This document shows positions 58,927 through 64,000 of a stretch of DNA of 64,000 bases, in pieces. This stretch comes from Glomus cerebriforme (Eukaryota; Glomeromycota; Glomeromycetes; Glomerales; Glomeraceae), in contig QKYT01000061.1 in the NCBI GenBank assembly GCA_003550305.1, forward strand, positions 145,508 through 209,507. The letters are read 5' to 3'. The stretch's first letter is position 1. Each line of letters starts with the position of its first letter. Both the position numbers and the translations under genes were made by a program. Below the pieces are notes generated by a model. The model saw only the letters and a list, made by a program, of their open reading frames with translations, did not search any database and was not told the DNA's origin.

Positions 58927-61104
58927 TTTCGGTTTTTTAATTTTTTTTTTTTTTCCTCTCTTTTTTTTTGATAAATGTTTGATAAAAAGGAAAAGAATAA
59001 GAAAAAGGGAATTGAATTTGTTTGATTTATATAAGACGTAAAAGTTGTCGTTTTTTTTTTGTTAATTAATGCAAAACTTGCATATAAATGAATGAAAAAA
59101 AAGATGAATTTTAAGAAGGAAAAAAAAACAATTTTTTTTTTTTTCGAATGAAATGAAAAAAGAAGTTTTTTTTTTTATCCTAAACTTTTTATTTTTGTTT
59201 GAACCTAAAAGCCGAAGTGATTTTGTTTTAGTTACACATTTACACGCATATTTTAATCGGTCCATCCCTATACACTTATCATTTATGAATTTATGCAAGT
59301 AAATTAATAAAAAAAATACAAACGTAATCAACTAATCACCGAATTGGATACGTAAAACCTAATTTGGAAAATCCTTTTAATTATATTTAGTATCTATAAC
59401 CGGGTTTATATAAATAAAAAGACCAATAAAAAATCATTATTATTATTCTCTTATTAACTTAATTTTTTAAAACATTTATTTCGGTTAAAATACCATGTGC
59501 GAAAACCCCAATATATATATAAATATATACATATATATATTTTTTATATCCTTTTTTTTTTTTATTTTTAATTTTTCTTCGTCATTTATAAAGTTTTTCA
59601 GAAAATACTATTTAGAATGATTGACGGAAATTGATAAATATGTGAAATAAGTAAAATTATTCTAAAATAATATCTAAATAAATCTCAATGAATTTTATTA
59701 AGTATTAATTACGAATATTGATCAAATAATTAAATATTAAAATATTTTTATTGAATAAAAGATTGAATTTTTTACTGCGGTATCTTGATTGATTATTGTT
59801 AAAGCGGTATCTGATTTTTTTTTTTTCTTGTCAAACCGCGTTTTTAAATTATTGTTTCCTTTGAAAATCATCATCTTCTAGAAAAAAAGATGAAACGATT
59901 TGTTATCAATAATGCAAAATCGATTTAATCCACATGAAAGTTTTGTTGAATATCCGTTATTTTTTTTTATGCATTAAATATCTGTCGTGCATGAACTCTG
60001 CAGATCCACAAAAATAGAAAATTCTTTTTATACAATTCGTCCAAAATGTTTTCAATGTGATTATTTCCCCTGAAAATTTTTTCTTTCTTCTCTCTCTCTC
60101 TCTCTTTTTTTTTTTTTTTATTATTATGTTATACTTAATAATCTTGCATTAAACACAAATTAAAACTGTTTTCATTTTTCATATAATTCTTAAAAATATG
60201 ATCTTGTACAAAATTTTTTTTACAATTGGAAGATTTTTCTGTTACACATAATTTTAATATGCCAATAATATTAACTGCGCTTTTCCTAAATCGTCTTACG
60301 AAAAATGTACAACGGTTTATTTTTTGTGTAAGATTTAATTTGTTCACGGACCCTGCAATATTAACGCATATCAGAGGCTTTACTAAAAAAAGAAAATTAA
60401 AAAAAATTCTCCGGGTATTTGGTTACGAAAGAAAAGTTCTAGCAAGAACAATCTTTTAATTTTAAAAATTTGTCACAAAAAAATTATAAAATTTTAATAA
60501 AAAGAAAATATTATAAAAAAAAACACTAACAATTAAAATTAAATTAAAAAATAATTTAAATTTATATATAATTTTGTACAAAAATCAAAAGAGTATCGGA
60601 AAATACGTCGAGTTAAAAAAGAAAGATTCGTGCACAGTTAAATATAGAATTATACATCGTAATATATGTATTTTATTGTATTTTATATTATATATCCAAT
60701 ATAAAATCATAATATGGTGTCAATTTTTTTTTTTTACATACATATCGGGTATGCTTGTCGTCTAATTGTTAAATTATTCGAGTAAATAATGACCAACTTG
60801 CAGATTTTATTTTTTTTTTTTTTTTGATAAATACTGATTGAAATCCATGAAAAAAAAAATTCATTATTTTTTTTTATTATCCTAAAATTTCACGCAAAAG
60901 GCTATCGTAGCCTTTTTGATTAAAAGAGATTTTCTCTTTCTTCACTTTCTTTTATCCCTTTATCCTATTAAATCCATTTGATTTTCAACCCTCACTTTTC
61001 ATTCATTTCGCTTGATAATACATTATACATATTATATACATTTTATACATTTTATTAAATTATATACATTCTTACTAACTTATTATATCCTTTTTAAATT
61101 CACC
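58927..61104. promoter_or_regulatory. 2.2-kb divergent intergenic region of fucosyltransferase-like and oxidase genes
   Basis: Very AT-rich with many poly-T/A runs and one CT microsatellite (60092-60105). Both neighbours are transcribed outward, so promoters of both lie here. The open frames at 59062-59331 and 60226-60459 are Lys/Phe-rich chance frames. Confidence 0.45.
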
Positions 61105-63582
61105 ATGAAACATTTCAAGATCCGACTTCCAATTATTTCCGCTTTATTCGCATTAGCTATCGCTTTATTATCAAATGAAATCGATGCTGCTGTCATTCAA
61201 AGTACTTTTTTTTTATAATTTGTAATTATTTATTAATCATCATTAATGATTCTAATTTTCACTTACATTATTTATTATTAGAAAGAGCATTAGCTCCACT
61301 CAATCAGTATCCAGGTTCTTTTCAACAAGTCGGAAAGTAAGTAAAATTTTTTAATATGAATCGATCTGATTGGTAAATTATCAAATTATTTTTAACATTG
61401 ATTTTCTTTCTTTTTTTTTTGTTCTATAGTTCAGGCATAGCAGGTAACTTTATATTTGAAACAACAAAAGATCGTTGAAGGTATTAATCTTTTTTTATTT
61501 ATTTTACAGCGATGCATATTGTCGTCACTGCTCCTACGAAAATTGTTATTATCGACAAAGGTACCTCCAAAGAATAAGTCATTAATATCATTGGTTCATC
61601 TCAAACTTTTCCGTTTAAATAACCTTATTTATTTTATTTATTTATTATTTATAGTTGAAGACAATCCATTAAAACAAAAAGATGGACGTGTTGCCGTTTC
61701 CGTTGAATATGATATTCAAACAAACCAAAAACGTATACTTAGTCTTAGAACAAACACTTTCTGTTCTGCCGGAGCTTTCCTGGGTAACGGTACCTTAGTT
61801 CATAGCGGTGGCGCAGAAGATATAGTAAGTTAAAAAAATACTTTTTTTAATATTTTCACATGATCTGGATTTTTTATTTTTTTTAAACCGTTGATTAATT
61901 TTAATAGGCAGATCACAAATTTGATGCAGGATTTGAAAGTATTCGTCTTTTTGAGCCATGTGGAAATGGATCATGTGATTGGGTTGAAGATCCGAAAGGT
62001 TTAAGTTCAAAAAGATGGTACACAACCATGACCACGTATGTAAAATATATATATATATATATAATTATTTTTTATCAATATCTATATACAGTATTAATAA
62101 TATAAATCATTTATCTTTATTACCATACACAAGTCTTTCTGATGGAAGAGTTATGATCCTTGGTGGTTCAAAAAAACCTCTTGGAAAGAGTACTCCAGCT
62201 GATAATAATCCCACTTATGAATTCTTCCCAAAAGATCAAAATGCTAAAGCGATGCCATTCACATTCCTTGAAGAAACGTACGTAACTATTTGCACGTGAT
62301 TTGATCTTTTTTTTAAAAAAAAAATTATGTACGATACTAATTATTAAAAAAAAATTTTTTTTATATAATTAGTGTGCCATACAATTTATATCCTTCTGCT
62401 CATGTCTTACCAGGTCCAGCAAGTCAAACATTCCTTTTTGTTTTCTCAAATACAGATAGTATCGTTTGGGATTGGGTATCAAACACAATTGTAAAACGTC
62501 TTCCAAGACTTCCCGGTCCTCCAAGATTGTATCCACTTTCTGGTACTTCAGTCATGTTACCATTACGTCCAGAAGAAAATTATGCACCACAAATTCTTAT
62601 TTGTGGCGGTGTTGCAAAACAAGATCCAAATCAAGTAGCTGATAACTCTTGTGGTAGAATTAATTTATCCGATTTAAATACTGCTCAATGGGAAGTTGAA
62701 GAATTTGGAGGCATTCCAAGAAATATGCCGGATGTCGTTATTTTAGCTGATGGAAAAACTTTATTCTTGAACGGTGCCGGAAAAGGAATTTCTGGTTACA
62801 GTAAGCATCGAATATGAATATTTTTGAAAGATTTTTTTTTTTTTTTTTTTTATATTCCAAGTATTATTCTTAATAATTATTTTAATTATTAGATTCCAAC
62901 AAAGTATTGGCTGCTGATAATCCAGTTTTTACACCACTTCTTTATGATGATCGTGCTCCAGCAGGACAAAGGTTCACTAGACTTGCTGACTCTAAAATTC
63001 CTAGAATGTATCATTCAGTTGCTACTTTGATACCTGATGGAAGAGTTTTCGTTACCGGAAGCAATCCAAATTCAAATGTCAAAACAAATGTTACTAAATA
63101 CCCCACTGAGTAAGTCTACTTTTCTTTGAAAAAAATTTTTTTTTTTTTTTTTTTNTTTTTACTAAAAAATTTAAATTTTAAAATTTTTAAGATACCGCGT
63201 TGAAATGTTTTCACCACCTTACCTTCAAATGGGTCTCAAACGTCCTACCATTACATCTATTTCCAGTATTACTACATTGAATCAAGGAGCTATTAATGTT
63301 AAATATAATAGTGTTGTTCCAGTGTCAGTAACAGTTGATGATCCAAATGCAGTATTTTCAGCAGCTCTCGTTCATTACGGATTTGTTACTCATGCAGTTC
63401 ATATGTCACAAAGATATGTTGCTTGTAGTGTTCAAAATGTTACTAGTTTTGCTAATGGAGCTTTTACTATGAATGTTATAATGCCACCAAATGGTAATAT
63501 TATTGTTCCTGGACGTAATTATCTTTATATTAATAATAATGGTGTTCCAGGAACAACTGCTGTTGAGGTTATGCTTTCTTAA
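61105..63582 (+). CDS. Secreted copper-radical oxidase, glyoxal oxidase type (AA5)
   Basis: Extracellular enzyme that oxidises aldehydes or alcohols with release of hydrogen peroxide. Ten exons (61105-61201, 61282-61336, 61430-61443, 61510-61560, 61655-61824, 61908-62035, 62134-62277, 62373-62800, 62893-63109, 63192-63582) give 564 residues, with every joint in phase. An N-terminal signal peptide of about 28 residues is evident (MKHFKIRLPIISALFALAIALL...). Cofactor residues are C109 (NTFCSAG) crosslinking to Y167 (RWYTT), the copper ligands Y402 and H403 (RMYHS) and H502 (THAVH). NSGIAAMH, LSDGRVMILGGS and LIPDGRVFVTGSNPN are further family stretches. Exon 3 has just 14 nt. No membrane anchor is seen, so secretion is likely. 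Substrate (glyoxal, methylglyoxal or sugar alcohol) cannot be read from sequence. Confidence 0.95.
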
Positions 63583-64000
63583 AAATATTTTTAAATACAG
63601 TATAAAGTAAAATAATACCGTTAAAAAATAATAATTTAATTATTCATAATAATAAATCATTTAATAAATGATTTTGGAGAGATTTATATCAAGAAAGAGG
63701 AAAATTCATTAATTTTTATTTAGATCTTTAAAAAAAATTGTAGTAATTAATCATTTATAATAGACGAGTAAAATAAATTAAAAACTTTATTTTTCTTCTT
63801 ATACTTTGATATATCTTTTATGTGTTTATAAAATTTATATACAGTACAAATTACGAATTAATTAAATTAAATAAGTAAATAAATAATTAATTTAAATTCT
63901 TTAAGAGGTCATTCATTACTTTGCTCGACATCGAGTTTCATTTTTGCGTAACGTAAAATTGAGGTAACGCCATAAACAATATGTAATGGTTTTTTTTTTT
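63583..64000. other. 3' flank of the oxidase gene
   Basis: AT-rich, ending at the window edge in a poly-T run. AATAAATTA-type words near 63650 and 63771 are possible polyadenylation signals. Confidence 0.4.

Noticed and set aside
60226..60459. 77-codon frame in the divergent promoter
   Set aside because: Basic, phenylalanine-rich chance frame without homology features; the opposite strand is similarly open.
1..64000. Bacterial operon or horizontally acquired gene cluster
   Set aside because: All well-supported genes have spliceosomal introns and host-like composition; no sign of transfer was seen.

Overview
The window looks like nuclear DNA of a very AT-rich, repeat-laden fungus. Genes carry many short GT-AG introns, intergenic DNA is full of poly-A/T tracts, and a block of nested and decayed transposons lies between ordinary housekeeping genes. 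The mix of families (FAR1/SWIM-type Mutator-like elements, BED-finger hATs, pogo/Tigger, an integrase-encoding TIR element) and gene architecture suggests an arbuscular mycorrhizal fungus of the Rhizophagus type. That is an inference; no marker gene here proves it.

Left gene block (1-18.1 kb): 3' part of inositol-3-phosphate synthase (+), a stomatin/SPFH protein (+), a four-helix claudin-like membrane protein (-), a PD-(D/E)XK nuclease-like gene fragment (-), a beta-carbonic anhydrase (-), a cytochrome c peroxidase without a leader (+), a small unidentified membrane protein (-), sphingosine-1-phosphate lyase (-) and, divergent from it by 243 bp, a BAR-domain protein (+). Several act at membranes: inositol supply, sphingolipid breakdown, membrane scaffolding and curvature. 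They are separate monocistronic genes.

Middle block (about 18.1-56.6 kb): transposon territory. The clearest unit is a Mutator-like element at 20351-28390 with a perfect 9-bp target duplication. Its terminal inverted repeats contain two (left) and three (right) tandem tRNA-like modules about 235 bp apart. Four other insertions sit inside it: a hAT-type element (8-bp duplication), a 243-bp MITE (9-bp duplication), a foldback element (TTA duplication) that splits the transposase reading frame, and a 2.3-kb hAT (perfect 8-bp duplication) inside that foldback. Further on are a decayed DDE transposase, a hAT remnant, a broken SANT/Myb-like gene, an integrase-bearing Ginger1-like element with about 130-bp TIRs, a TTCGAA-rich hAT MITE, a TIR element filled with a roughly 115-bp minisatellite, a poly(A)-tailed retroinsertion with a 16-bp duplication, a second Mutator-like fragment and a pogo/Tigger relic.

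Right gene block (56.6-63.6 kb): a type II membrane protein with a GT37-like fucosyltransferase domain (-) and a secreted copper-radical (glyoxal) oxidase of ten exons (+), divergently arranged over a 2.2-kb AT-rich intergenic stretch. Both suggest cell-surface glycan or extracellular carbohydrate chemistry.

The sequence has one 645-base N gap (21507-22151) and scattered single Ns. Exon boundaries below were read by eye from splice signals and frame continuity.
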